Source of the DNA: Algicella marina
GTDB lineage: Bacteria; Pseudomonadota; Alphaproteobacteria; Rhodobacterales; Rhodobacteraceae
NCBI RefSeq assembly: GCF_009931615.1
Contig: NZ_CP046620.1
Span: 2,495,501-2,559,500 of the forward strand
Direction of reading: 5' to 3'
Length of the DNA stretch: 64,000 nt
Shown here one piece after another: positions 1-7,217 of the stretch (positions within the stretch are counted from its first letter, which is position 1; each line of letters opens with the position of its first letter). Under the pieces are notes generated by a model. It had not been told where the DNA came from and searched no databases. It was given only the letters and a program-made list of their open reading frames with translations. The position numbers and the translations under genes were made by a program.

Positions 1-1214
1 TCTTTCCGTCCGGTTTCCCCCGCCCCCAGTTCATCGACAATACGTGCGACCAGCTTCTTTGCCACCTCGCGCTTGCGCATGCGCGGCCACTCCTCGGCGC
101 CGGCGGCCGAGATCAACGTCACCGCATTCTCGCCGCCGCCCATCACCCCGGTCTCGGGCCGCACGTCATTCGCCAGTATCCAGTCGCAGCCCTTGCGCTC
201 CCGCTTGGCGGTCGCATGGCCGATCACGTCATCTGTCTCGGCTGCAAAGCCCACCACCAGCGCCGGCCGCCGTGGCCCGGGCCGCGACAGGCCCGCCAGA
301 ATGTCGGGGTTCTCGGCAAACTCCAGCACCGGCAACTTGCCCGAACCGTCTTTCTTGATCTTCGAGTTGCCCGCGCCGACCACATGCCAGTCGGCGACCG
401 CCGCCGCACAGATGGCCGCATCGACCGGCAAGGCCGCGTCCACCGCCGCCGCCATCTCCGCCGCTGTCTGCACCTCGATCACCTCCACGCCGCCCGGGCG
501 CTTCGTATCGGCGGGACCGGTCACGAACACCACGTCGGCGCCCTGCACCGCCAGCGCCTCGGCAATTGCCGTGCCCTGCGCGCCGGAGGAACGGTTGGCG
601 ATATAGCGCACCGGGTCGATCGGCTCATGCGTCGGCCCGCTCGTCACCAGCACCCTCCGGCCTTTCAGCGGCCCGTCCGTCACCCGCGCGGCAATCGCAT
701 CGGCAATCGCCAGCGGCTCCGCCATCCGCCCGGGGCCGTACTCGCCGCAGGCCATTTCACCCTCGTCCGGGCCGATCACGGCGACGCCGTCGCCCGTCAG
801 CGTCGCAAGGTTGCGCCGGGTCGCCGCATGATCCCACATCCGCACGTTCATCGCCGGCGCGATCAGCACCGGAGTATCGGTCGCCATCAGGAGGGTGGAG
901 GCAAGATCATTCGCCAGCCCCCCGGCCATCTTCGCCATCAGGTCGGCAGTGGCCGGTGCCACCACCACCAGATCAGCCGCGCGGGAAAGCTGGATGTGGC
1001 CCATCTCGGCCTCGTCGGTCAGGTCAAACAGGTCGCGAAAAACCTTCTCGCCCGCCAGGGCAGAGACGCTCAACGGCGTCACGAACTCCTCCGCCGCCCG
1101 CGTCAGCACCGGCACGACCCGCGCACCGCGCCGCTTCAGTTCGCGGATCAGCTCAAGGCTCTTGTAGGCAGCGATCCCGCCACCGATGATCAGAAGAACA
1201 CTTCGCCCCTGCAT
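1..1214 (-). CDS. coaBC: Bifunctional phosphopantothenoylcysteine decarboxylase / phosphopantothenate-cysteine ligase (3' end outside window)
   Basis: Makes 4'-phosphopantetheine for coenzyme A: the CoaB part joins cysteine to 4'-phosphopantothenate with CTP and the CoaC part then decarboxylates it using FMN. About 404 codons are visible with no stop, so the C-terminus lies beyond base 1. The N-terminal flavoprotein domain begins MQGRSVLLIIGGGIAAYKS. It carries the substrate-binding PAMNVRMW motif near residue 120 and the ACGEYGPGRM segment with the catalytic cysteine near residue 145. The CoaB half shows TSGPTHEPIDPVRYIANRSSG and the lysine-rich KIKK motif. The ATG at 1214 gives a normal N-terminus. 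The next gene on this strand, chaN-like, ends 176 bases upstream. Family assignment is firm. Confidence 0.95.
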   Translation of the reverse strand, partial: MQGRSVLLIIGGGIAAYKSLELIRELKRRGARVVPVLTRAAEEFVTPLSVSALAGEKVFRDLFDLTDEAEMGHIQLSRAADLVVVAPATADLMAKMAGGLANDLASTLLMATDTPVLIAPAMNVRMWDHAATRRNLATLTGDGVAVIGPDEGEMACGEYGPGRMAEPLAIADAIAARVTDGPLKGRRVLVTSGPTHEPIDPVRYIANRSSGAQGTAIAEALAVQGADVVFVTGPADTKRPGGVEVIEVQTAAEMAAAVDAALPVDAAICAAAVADWHVVGAGNSKIKKDGSGKLPVLEFAENPDILAGLSRPGPRRPALVVGFAAETDDVIGHATAKRERKGCDWILANDVRPETGVMGGGENAVTLISAAGAEEWPRMRKREVAKKLVARIVDELGAGETGRK

Positions 1215-1390
1215 GTCTCCGCCTCCGGCCAGTCCCGCGGACCGTAAGCCGCCCCTCGGCGACGGGCAAGGGCGAGATGCCTTGCCGACGCATGTTCACG
1301 AACGCGGGCGCACGGGAGAAACCGTCAGCACCGTCCGGCGAGCTCGCCGAAACGGGAGTCGGCCCCGGTAAAACCAGCACGCGCCCCGCT

Positions 1391-2206
1391 TCACGACTTT
1401 CGGAAAGCTGCACATGGATCCTCGCGTTCCACTGCGGGCGTGATGTGCCAGCCATCGAACGCCGCAGACCGTTCCGGCTCACTCTCGAACTGGCCGAAGA
1501 CATAGACGGAAACATCCGGCGCCACCCGTGCAAGCACTGTCGGTACGCCCCGGCCTTTGTCCGCATGGCCGTTGCCGGTAATCACAAGCACCGGTCGCCC
1601 AGCTTCCAGTGCCGACAGCACCGCCCGTGCCAGCGCCGCATCCCGCAAACGCTGCGCCTCGACCATGCCACCCATCATCTCCAGAGGCATCGCCTCGCAA
1701 TGCGCCGCGAACTGCATCTCTTCCCGCAGTTTCTGCTCCGTCGCCGGCAGCGCATCCGTCAGCCCATACTCGGCCGCACCCTCACCGAACACAGCCGCTG
1801 CACCGTCACCGAACGCCCCCCGAGCAGCTTCCCGTGGCACCTGCGCCCCGAACACCGGCACGGCCCCGGCAGCATCCATGATCTGCGCGTAAAGCGGGTA
1901 ATCGGGCCAGCCGCTCTCTGCCCAGCGCAGCGCCTCCGCCTGCGCAGCCGCATCGGCCCCGGCGGCCCGCAGGTCCATCACCTGCTGTCCCTGCTCCGGC
2001 AACAGCATCTCGAACACCAGCGCCGCCGGCTCGAGAGCGGTGGCAAACTTCGCCTGCACGGCGTGATGCGCTGGATTGTCGTGGCTTTCGCCGACAATCA
2101 CGACATCATGGCCGGAGGCCGCATCAATCGCGTCCTCAACAGAAGTCTGGGCCCAGACGTTTCCGCCAAGGCCCATCAGGAAGGTAACAGCAAGACTTCG
2201 GATCAT
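1391..2206 (-). CDS. ChaN-like haem/cofactor-binding family protein, exported
   Basis: 271 residues. A hydrophobic N-terminus ending NVWAQ looks like a cleaved Sec signal, placing the protein in the periplasm. The signature IVGESHDNPAHH near residue 36 and the late TGNGHADKGRGVP segment are typical of the ChaN / cofactor haem-binding family (Tiki-like fold), whose members bind haem or metal through conserved His and Glu. The true substrate is unknown. The start codon follows the rpoH stop with no spacer (TGA then ATG), so it is almost certainly co-transcribed and translationally coupled with the sigma factor. That suggests a role in a stress response, possibly haem or iron handling; this part is inference from context. 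No lipobox cysteine is visible, unlike classical ChaN lipoproteins. Confidence 0.8.
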   Translation of the reverse strand: MIRSLAVTFLMGLGGNVWAQTSVEDAIDAASGHDVVIVGESHDNPAHHAVQAKFATALEPAALVFEMLLPEQGQQVMDLRAAGADAAAQAEALRWAESGWPDYPLYAQIMDAAGAVPVFGAQVPREAARGAFGDGAAAVFGEGAAEYGLTDALPATEQKLREEMQFAAHCEAMPLEMMGGMVEAQRLRDAALARAVLSALEAGRPVLVITGNGHADKGRGVPTVLARVAPDVSVYVFGQFESEPERSAAFDGWHITPAVEREDPCAAFRKS

Positions 2207-3094
2207 TCAGGCAATCGCCAGCATCGCCGCCGCATTTCCGGTCGTCTGCTCGAGTTCGCGCCGCAGCTTCTTGAGCGCCTGAGCCTCGAGTTGCCGGATC
2301 CGCTCCTTGGAAAGTCCGAGCTCATTCCCGAGGCTCTCCAGCGTGCGCGGCGTATCCTTGAGCTGCCGCTCGACGATAATCATTCGCTCTCGCTGGTTCA
2401 ATGTCTCCAGCGCGTCACGCAGCCATGTGCGGGCGCGTCCCAGGTCCTGATCCCGCGAAACGGTCTCCTCGGCCTGCGGCGTGCTGTCCTCCAGCGTCTC
2501 CACCCATTCGCGGCCCTCTTCGCCCGCCTGCTGGGCGTTCAGCGAGAAGTCGGAACCGGCCAGCCGCGCATCCATCATTTCCACATCGCGCAACGGAACA
2601 CCGACCTCGATGGCGATCTTCTCGCGCAACTCCTGTCCGCGGATTTCCTCGCCCACCGCCCCGGCTTCGCGCTCGAATTTGGCACGCACCCGGCGCAGGT
2701 TGAAGAACAGCGCTTTTTGGGAGGAGGTGGAACCGGTGCGCACCATCGACCAGTTGCGCATCACGTAATCCTGAATCGATGCCTTGATCCACCAGACCGC
2801 GTAAGTGGAGAACCGCACGCCCCTGTCCGGATCGAATTTTTCGGCCGCCTTCATCAGGCCGACACCGGCTTCCTGGATCAGGTCGGGCATCGGCGCACCG
2901 TAACGTCGGTATTTCGAGGCCATGGAAACCGCCAGCCGCATGTAGGCGTTGACCAGCCGATGCAATGCAGCCTCGTCACCCGTGTCGCGCCAGGCGCGGG
3001 CAAGACCGAGTTCGGTTTCGGCATCCAGCATTTCGGCAGCCATGGCCTGTTTGGCAACAATCCGGCTTCCGTCTCCGTCGTACGTCATCGCCAT
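2207..3094 (-). CDS. rpoH2: RNA polymerase sigma-32 family factor, RpoHII type
   Basis: 295-residue alternative sigma factor. Region 2 is clear: DLIQEAGVGLMKAAEKFDP (2.2, core binding) and VRFSTYAVWWIKASIQDYVMR (2.3-2.4, -10 recognition). It is followed by the RpoH box-like SSQKALFFNLRR that separates RpoH from housekeeping sigma factors. Region 4 ends in LGLSKERIRQLEAQALKKLRREL, a -35 binding helix-turn-helix. Rhodobacterales usually carry two RpoH proteins; the sequence and its neighbourhood (chaN, coaBC) fit RpoHII, the one linked to singlet-oxygen and oxidative stress under RpoE, rather than the classical heat-shock RpoHI. That paralogue call is inference. It is divergent from a glutathione transferase gene 207 bases away, which suits a redox-stress theme. 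Confidence 0.9.
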   Translation of the reverse strand: MAMTYDGDGSRIVAKQAMAAEMLDAETELGLARAWRDTGDEAALHRLVNAYMRLAVSMASKYRRYGAPMPDLIQEAGVGLMKAAEKFDPDRGVRFSTYAVWWIKASIQDYVMRNWSMVRTGSTSSQKALFFNLRRVRAKFEREAGAVGEEIRGQELREKIAIEVGVPLRDVEMMDARLAGSDFSLNAQQAGEEGREWVETLEDSTPQAEETVSRDQDLGRARTWLRDALETLNQRERMIIVERQLKDTPRTLESLGNELGLSKERIRQLEAQALKKLRRELEQTTGNAAAMLAIA

Positions 3095-3131
3095 GGCTTT
3101 TCCTCCGTGCTGTCACCCTGTTGGTTAATGA

Positions 3132-3161
3132 TCAATACGTCCGAAAGGTTCCGTCGGATCA
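3132..3161 (-). promoter_or_regulatory. Possible RpoE-type promoter of rpoH2
   Basis: On the minus strand TGATCC (3161-3156) is followed, 18 bases later, by TATTGA (3137-3132), about 38 bases before the rpoH ATG. This loosely resembles the TGATC/TAA layout reported for Rhodobacter RpoE promoters, which drive rpoHII there. The -10 half is imperfect, so this is only a candidate. A TTAACC half-site overlaps the region at 3121-3126 (minus strand), but the other half of a CtrA box is absent. Confidence 0.3.
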
Positions 3162-3301
3162 GCGGAAATCTGTCGGATACCTCAACCCTTCGTGATCGCA
3201 CCGGTCCATTCCGCTCGCGAATATGCGCCTTCAAGGAGTTTGACTGGACAGACCTCGTCCTCTGCCCCGATCCTGTGCCAAAGCCGAAAACAGGAGAAGT
3301 C

Positions 3302-4177
3302 ATGGCCTATGAACTCGTGATCGGAGACCGGATGTATTCAAGCTGGTCGCTGCGCGGCTGGCTGCTGTTCGCCGCTTTCGGCATCCCGGTCTCGACCCGG
3401 CTGGCGCCGATGTATTCACCGCAATTCGCGGAAGAACTGAAAGCCTTCGCACCGTCCCGGCTGGTTCCGGCCATGAAGTCCGATGGTCGGCTCTGCTGGG
3501 ACAGTCTCGCCATGGCCGAAACTCTGGCGGCGGAAAACCCGCAGGCCGGTCTCTGGCCGGCCAACGCCGCCGACAGGGCGCTGGCGCGGTCGATCACGGC
3601 GGAGATGCATTCCGGTTTCTCCAGCCTGCGCGGCACCTGCCCGATGACCCTGCGGGCACGCTACGACTGCCCCGACATGACGGATGCACTGAGCGCGGAT
3701 CTGGAGCGCCTGCAAACCCTCTGGTCGCTGGCGCTGGAGCGCAGTGGCGGCCCGTGGCTGTTCGGCAGCTACACCGCCGCCGACGCCTTTTTTGCTCCGG
3801 TAGCCGCCCGCATTGCCGGCTGGTCCCTGCCCGTCCTGCCGGCGTCGCTGGCCTACGTGAAGATGCATCTCGCCCACCTCCCCTTCCGCCAATGGCGTGC
3901 AATGGCCTTTGCCGCCGACCGTCCGTTGGCCGCCTATGAGACGCCCGCCCGCCCCGAGCATCCCTGGCCCGGCCCCGCCCCGCTACCGGCGGAACCGGTC
4001 ACGGGTGCCACCGCTGCCAACAGCGATTGCCCCTTCTCCGGCAAGCCGGTCCAGCCCGACAGCCTCGCCCGCATCGATGGCCACGTCATCGGCTTCTGCA
4101 ACCGATTCTGCCGCGACAAGTCGGTCGCCGACGCCGAAGCGTGGCCAGAGCTGAAGGCTCTGCTGCAAGGCCTCTGA
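3302..4177 (+). CDS. Glutathione S-transferase family protein with C-terminal YHS-like cysteine domain
   Basis: 291 residues. The first 80 residues form a thioredoxin-like GST N-terminal domain (YELVIGDRMYSSWSLRGW, with Ser residues at the usual catalytic position). The next ~140 are the all-alpha C-terminal GST domain with a WLFGSYTAADAFFAPVAAR segment. After a Pro-rich linker, roughly residues 243-290 carry CPFSGKPVQPDS and then GHVIGFCNRFCRDK. This spacing of cysteines resembles a YHS-type metal-binding domain. The ATG at 3302 follows a good AGGAG site; the open frame extends far upstream across rpoH, but that part is antisense and not coding. Divergent from rpoH2, so it may answer to the same stress. 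Glutathione conjugation is a family prediction; the tail's function is unknown. Confidence 0.85.
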   Translation: MAYELVIGDRMYSSWSLRGWLLFAAFGIPVSTRLAPMYSPQFAEELKAFAPSRLVPAMKSDGRLCWDSLAMAETLAAENPQAGLWPANAADRALARSITAEMHSGFSSLRGTCPMTLRARYDCPDMTDALSADLERLQTLWSLALERSGGPWLFGSYTAADAFFAPVAARIAGWSLPVLPASLAYVKMHLAHLPFRQWRAMAFAADRPLAAYETPARPEHPWPGPAPLPAEPVTGATAANSDCPFSGKPVQPDSLARIDGHVIGFCNRFCRDKSVADAEAWPELKALLQGL

Positions 4178-4213
4178 TCCGGCGCCCGTCTCCGAACCCG
4201 GCAGAAATCACTG

Positions 4214-4245
4214 GATTCAGGTCATTTTTTGCGCAAGCCTGAATC
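4214..4245. other. 8-bp inverted repeat downstream of the GST gene
   Basis: GATTCAGG (4214-4221) and CCTGAATC (4238-4245) are perfect complements around a 16-base loop that contains six T residues. The hairpin sits 37 bases after the GST stop codon. It has no T-run after the stem, so it is not a canonical terminator. It may be an mRNA 3'-end structure or an operator in front of the symporter gene. Confidence 0.4.
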
Positions 4246-4374
4246 TGGACCACCTCAAGTCTGCCCGGATGGTCATCAAACCGGCGTTTTGGCTTGAACC
4301 TGCCGACCGTTAAATGGGCAAATCAGAGCAATCGCCCGCAAATTGACATCGGCGACAACAGCGAGGGGGCTGGC

Positions 4375-5805
4375 ATGGGTTTTCTGGATACGATCTTCAA
4401 CCTGATCAACGATCTCACGTGGGGCTGGGCGCTCGTGCCCTTTCTCGTCGTCCTTGGTGTCTTCTTCACCGCCGCCAGCGGTTTCGTCCAGTTCCGGTTC
4501 TTCAAACGCATGTTCAGCGTGCTGACGGGTAACGACGAAACCAGTGACCCCACCAAGATCTCCGCCCGCGAGGCGCTGTTCGTCTCCGTCGGCGGCCGCG
4601 TCGGCGGCGGCAACATCGCCGGCGTCGCCGTGGCAATCACCGCCGGCGGCCCCGGTGCCGTCTTCTGGATGTGGGCCATCGCCCTCATCGGCATGTGTTC
4701 GGCGCTGGTCGAAGCCACCCTCGCCCAGCTCTACAAGCGCACCACGCCCGAGGGCGATTATCGCGGCGGCCCCGCCCGCGCCATCATCCACGGGCTTGGC
4801 GCCAACTACCGCTGGCTCGCCGTGATCTACGCCGTTTGCCTGATCGCATCCTTCGCCATCGGCTTCAACGCCTTCCAGGGCAACACCGTGGCCGGCGCGG
4901 CGCTCGACAGTCTCTCCATTCCGCGCCTCTACACCGGCATCGCCCTGGCCGCCGCCACCGGCTTCATCGTCTACGGTGGCATCCACCGCATCGCCAAGGC
5001 CGCCGATGTCATCATTCCGGTCATGGCTTTCGGCTACATCGCCATGGCGCTGCTGATCATCGTCATCAACATCCTCGGCCTGCCCGCCGTGCTCTGGGAT
5101 ATCGTCACCAACGCCTTCGGCTTCCGCGAGGCGGTCTCCGGCGGCATGGGCGCGGCCATCGCGCAGGGCCTGCGCCGCGGCCTCTTCTCCAACGAGGCGG
5201 GGCTCGGCTCGGCACCCAACGTCGCCGCCACGGCCTACGTCAAACACCCCGTCAGCCAGGGCATCACGCAAAGCTTCTCGGTGTTCATCGACACCATCGT
5301 CATCTGCTCGTGTACCGCCTTCGTGATCCTGCTGGGCGATGTCTACGTGCCCGGTGCCGAAGGCATCGACGGCGTGGCGCTGACCCAGCAGAGCATGGTC
5401 TCCCATGTCGGAAGCTGGGCGCAATACTACCTGACGGCGGCGATCTTCCTCTTCTCCTTCTCGTCGATCATGTACAATTACTACCTCGGCGAGAACGCGC
5501 TGAGCTTCATGACAGACAAGCCATCGGCGCTGCACATCCTGCGCATCGCCATCATCGGCATCGTCTTTCTTGGCGCGGTCGCACCGGGCGCCACGGCCGT
5601 CTTCTCCTTCTCCGACCCGATGATGGGCATTCTTGCTGTCGTCAACCTGCTGGCGCTGATGATGCTCTTTCCGATCGCACTGCGCATCATCAACGACTTC
5701 CGCGACCAGTTGAAGGCCGGCATCGCCAAACCGGTGTTCGACCCGGCCAGGTTCCCCGACCTCGACACCGACCCGACAGCCTGGCCGGATGCGCCGAAGC
5801 CATGA
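4375..5805 (+). CDS. Sodium:alanine/glycine symporter family (AGCS) transporter
   Basis: 476-residue inner-membrane transporter with about ten or eleven hydrophobic segments. The AGCS signature region is clear at residues ~70-120, with SVGGRVGGGNIAGVAVAIT followed by WMWAIALIGMCSALVEATLAQLYK. The internal GLRRGLFSNEAGLGSAPNVAATA segment is also typical of the family. These proteins import alanine, glycine or similar small amino acids with Na+; the exact substrate cannot be read. I placed the start at the ATG at 4375 because GAGGGGG lies just upstream and the protein then begins MGFLDTIFN; the open frame continues 81 bases further upstream without a ribosome site. It stands alone between the GST gene and a convergent DUF481 gene, with a strong shared terminator. 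Confidence 0.92.
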   Translation: MGFLDTIFNLINDLTWGWALVPFLVVLGVFFTAASGFVQFRFFKRMFSVLTGNDETSDPTKISAREALFVSVGGRVGGGNIAGVAVAITAGGPGAVFWMWAIALIGMCSALVEATLAQLYKRTTPEGDYRGGPARAIIHGLGANYRWLAVIYAVCLIASFAIGFNAFQGNTVAGAALDSLSIPRLYTGIALAAATGFIVYGGIHRIAKAADVIIPVMAFGYIAMALLIIVINILGLPAVLWDIVTNAFGFREAVSGGMGAAIAQGLRRGLFSNEAGLGSAPNVAATAYVKHPVSQGITQSFSVFIDTIVICSCTAFVILLGDVYVPGAEGIDGVALTQQSMVSHVGSWAQYYLTAAIFLFSFSSIMYNYYLGENALSFMTDKPSALHILRIAIIGIVFLGAVAPGATAVFSFSDPMMGILAVVNLLALMMLFPIALRIINDFRDQLKAGIAKPVFDPARFPDLDTDPTAWPDAPKP

Positions 5806-5833
5806 AAAAGGGCGGCAACTTCCGTTGCCGCCC
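5806..5833 (-). terminator. Rho-independent terminator between convergent genes
   Basis: GGGCGGCAAC (5810-5819) and GTTGCCGCCC (5824-5833) form a perfect 10-bp stem with a TTCC loop. On the minus strand the stem is followed by CTTTTT, so it terminates the DUF481 transcript well. On the plus strand it starts 4 bases after the symporter stop codon and lacks a T-run, but it can still act as a shared bidirectional structure. Confidence 0.85.
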
Positions 5834-5904
5834 GTACTCAATACCATGCTGTGGTGTGGACCTTGGTCTTCTGAAACACGTCTGCGGCGAAGGCCTGTGC
5901 CGTT

Positions 5905-6738
5905 CTAGTTGAACGAATAGACCAGCGAGACGCCGAACGTGTTGTCGGTGTGCTCGAAGCCCGGCGTCGGGTCGGTGTGATACTCGGTCAGGATGCTGGT
6001 GCGCAGCGCCAGGCTGTTGGTCATCGACACGCTCAGCGCGAGATCGTTGTAGATGACGGTGTCGGAGTCTGACCAGATCACATCGGTGTCGTTGGTCAGG
6101 AAAACCGTGTCGGTCAGTTTCTGCGCGAAGTCCGACGATGCGCCGACAGCGAATTCACTGACATCACCCGCCGTGATATCGCTCAACTCGGCGAACCGGT
6201 ATCCGGGGCCCGCCTGAACCGACCACTGGCGATCCGCGTCGTTGAAGATGCGGTAGCCCGCGCCGAGGCTGGCGAACGTGTCGTTCTCGAACGAAGAGAA
6301 CTCGTCGACCGAGCCCTGAACCTTGGCAAAGCCGAAGATCACGGGCGTGATTTCACGGGTGTACTGGAAGGCGTAGAACAGGCTTTCCTCATTCTTCGTG
6401 CCATCGTCCTCGCCGTAGGTGTAGCTCAACTGCAACTCGAAACCATTGGCGCCCGTCACATAGTTCAGATCCGCGCCGACACCGACATCGATGCTGTCCG
6501 TGTTGCCGGAATTGGCGATGCCGCGCAGCGCGAACGAACCGCTGAACCCCTGGGGGAGGCCCTCGTTGCCGAACCGGTCGAGGTCACGGTCCGCATCATC
6601 CTCGATGTCTTCCAGCAGATCCTCGTTGCGATCTTCGGCAACATTGGTGCCGCCGAACACGTTCTGGGCAGAGGCGACCGAAGCGACAGATGTCGCCAGA
6701 ACCAGCGCACCGAAAACGGCGCACAGTGAAGTTTTCAT
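5905..6738 (-). CDS. DUF481 outer-membrane beta-barrel protein (YdiY-like, salt-induced family)
   Basis: 277 residues. MKTSLCAVFGALVLATSVASVASA is a textbook Sec signal peptide with an ASA cleavage site. A short acidic stretch (about residues 33-55) precedes alternating amphipathic strands rich in Tyr, Phe and Ser (LRGIANSGNTDSIDVGVGADLNY, GAGYRIFNDADRQWSVQAGPGYRFAE) typical of DUF481 barrels, and the chain ends VYSFN. The family includes E. coli YdiY, described as salt or acid inducible; its transport role is not established. I moved the start to 6738, where AAGGAAAAC precedes the ATG and the signal peptide begins, instead of an ATG 75 bases upstream. It is transcribed alone from the AT-rich region upstream and ends at the shared hairpin. 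Confidence 0.85.
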   Translation of the reverse strand: MKTSLCAVFGALVLATSVASVASAQNVFGGTNVAEDRNEDLLEDIEDDADRDLDRFGNEGLPQGFSGSFALRGIANSGNTDSIDVGVGADLNYVTGANGFELQLSYTYGEDDGTKNEESLFYAFQYTREITPVIFGFAKVQGSVDEFSSFENDTFASLGAGYRIFNDADRQWSVQAGPGYRFAELSDITAGDVSEFAVGASSDFAQKLTDTVFLTNDTDVIWSDSDTVIYNDLALSVSMTNSLALRTSILTEYHTDPTPGFEHTDNTFGVSLVYSFN

Positions 6739-7160
6739 TTCAGTTTTCCTTGGGAGAGAGTGTGCAGATCCTTCCTGCATGCCGCTTGGTATCACACAGC
6801 CGAACGTGCACATCCGAAATCCCCGGTTCCCTGTTTCTCGAGGTCCACGATCATGCAGAATTCACACAGCCCGGCAGCGTTCGGTCGCGGAAAATTCAAC
6901 TGTTGCCATCTTGCCGCGTCTATGGCGGCAAAAGCACTTATTTATTTTTTCGGATATATTGACTTGTTGGTCGATGGACATGTCGCGCCAGCAGTTCCGC
7001 ACCGGCCGCACAGCCCGCCGCGCATCCGTCCCGCCGCACCGAATCCTTGAACACCCAGCCACCCGATTCGCGCCATGGCTGAACCGTCGGCAAGCACCTT
7101 CCCCTCATCTTTCCCAAATATCCCACCCGGCTGCCCGCCGCCCGACGGGGCGCCGGCCTG
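6739..7160. other. Non-coding divergent region between DUF481 and comM genes
   Basis: No convincing gene is visible here. The stretch 6930-6962 is markedly AT-rich for this genome and may hold the DUF481 promoter. A perfect 7-bp inverted repeat, TTGCCGC (6911-6917) and GCGGCAA (6925-6931), flanks it. The remainder is GC-rich and carries no recognisable RNA fold beyond that stem. Confidence 0.5.
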
Positions 7161-7177
7161 TTAAGCGCCCATTAACC
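7161..7177 (+). promoter_or_regulatory. CtrA-type box in front of comM
   Basis: TTAAGCGCCCATTAACC is an exact match to the CtrA recognition pattern TTAA-N7-TTAAC, and it ends 40 bases before the comM start codon. A second GGTTAACC lies at 7190-7197, closer to the gene. CtrA control of competence-type genes is known in Rhodobacter capsulatus. Binding here is inferred from the motif. Confidence 0.7.
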
Positions 7178-7217
7178 TGCCGCCCGCAAGGTTAACCAAA
7201 CTTCAGGAGGTCGCCCC

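Noticed and set aside
1277-3301. Very long plus-strand open frame that runs into the GST gene
   Set aside because: It is antisense to chaN and rpoH2, which both show clear family motifs; only the part from 3302 has a ribosome site and GST sequence.
4178-4374. Glycine or similar riboswitch before the amino-acid symporter
   Set aside because: Only a simple 8-bp stem is visible; the conserved riboswitch cores are absent.
4276-5847. 523-residue minus-strand open frame
   Set aside because: Antisense shadow of the AGCS symporter, with Asp/Glu/Arg-rich nonsense composition typical of GC-rich mirror frames.
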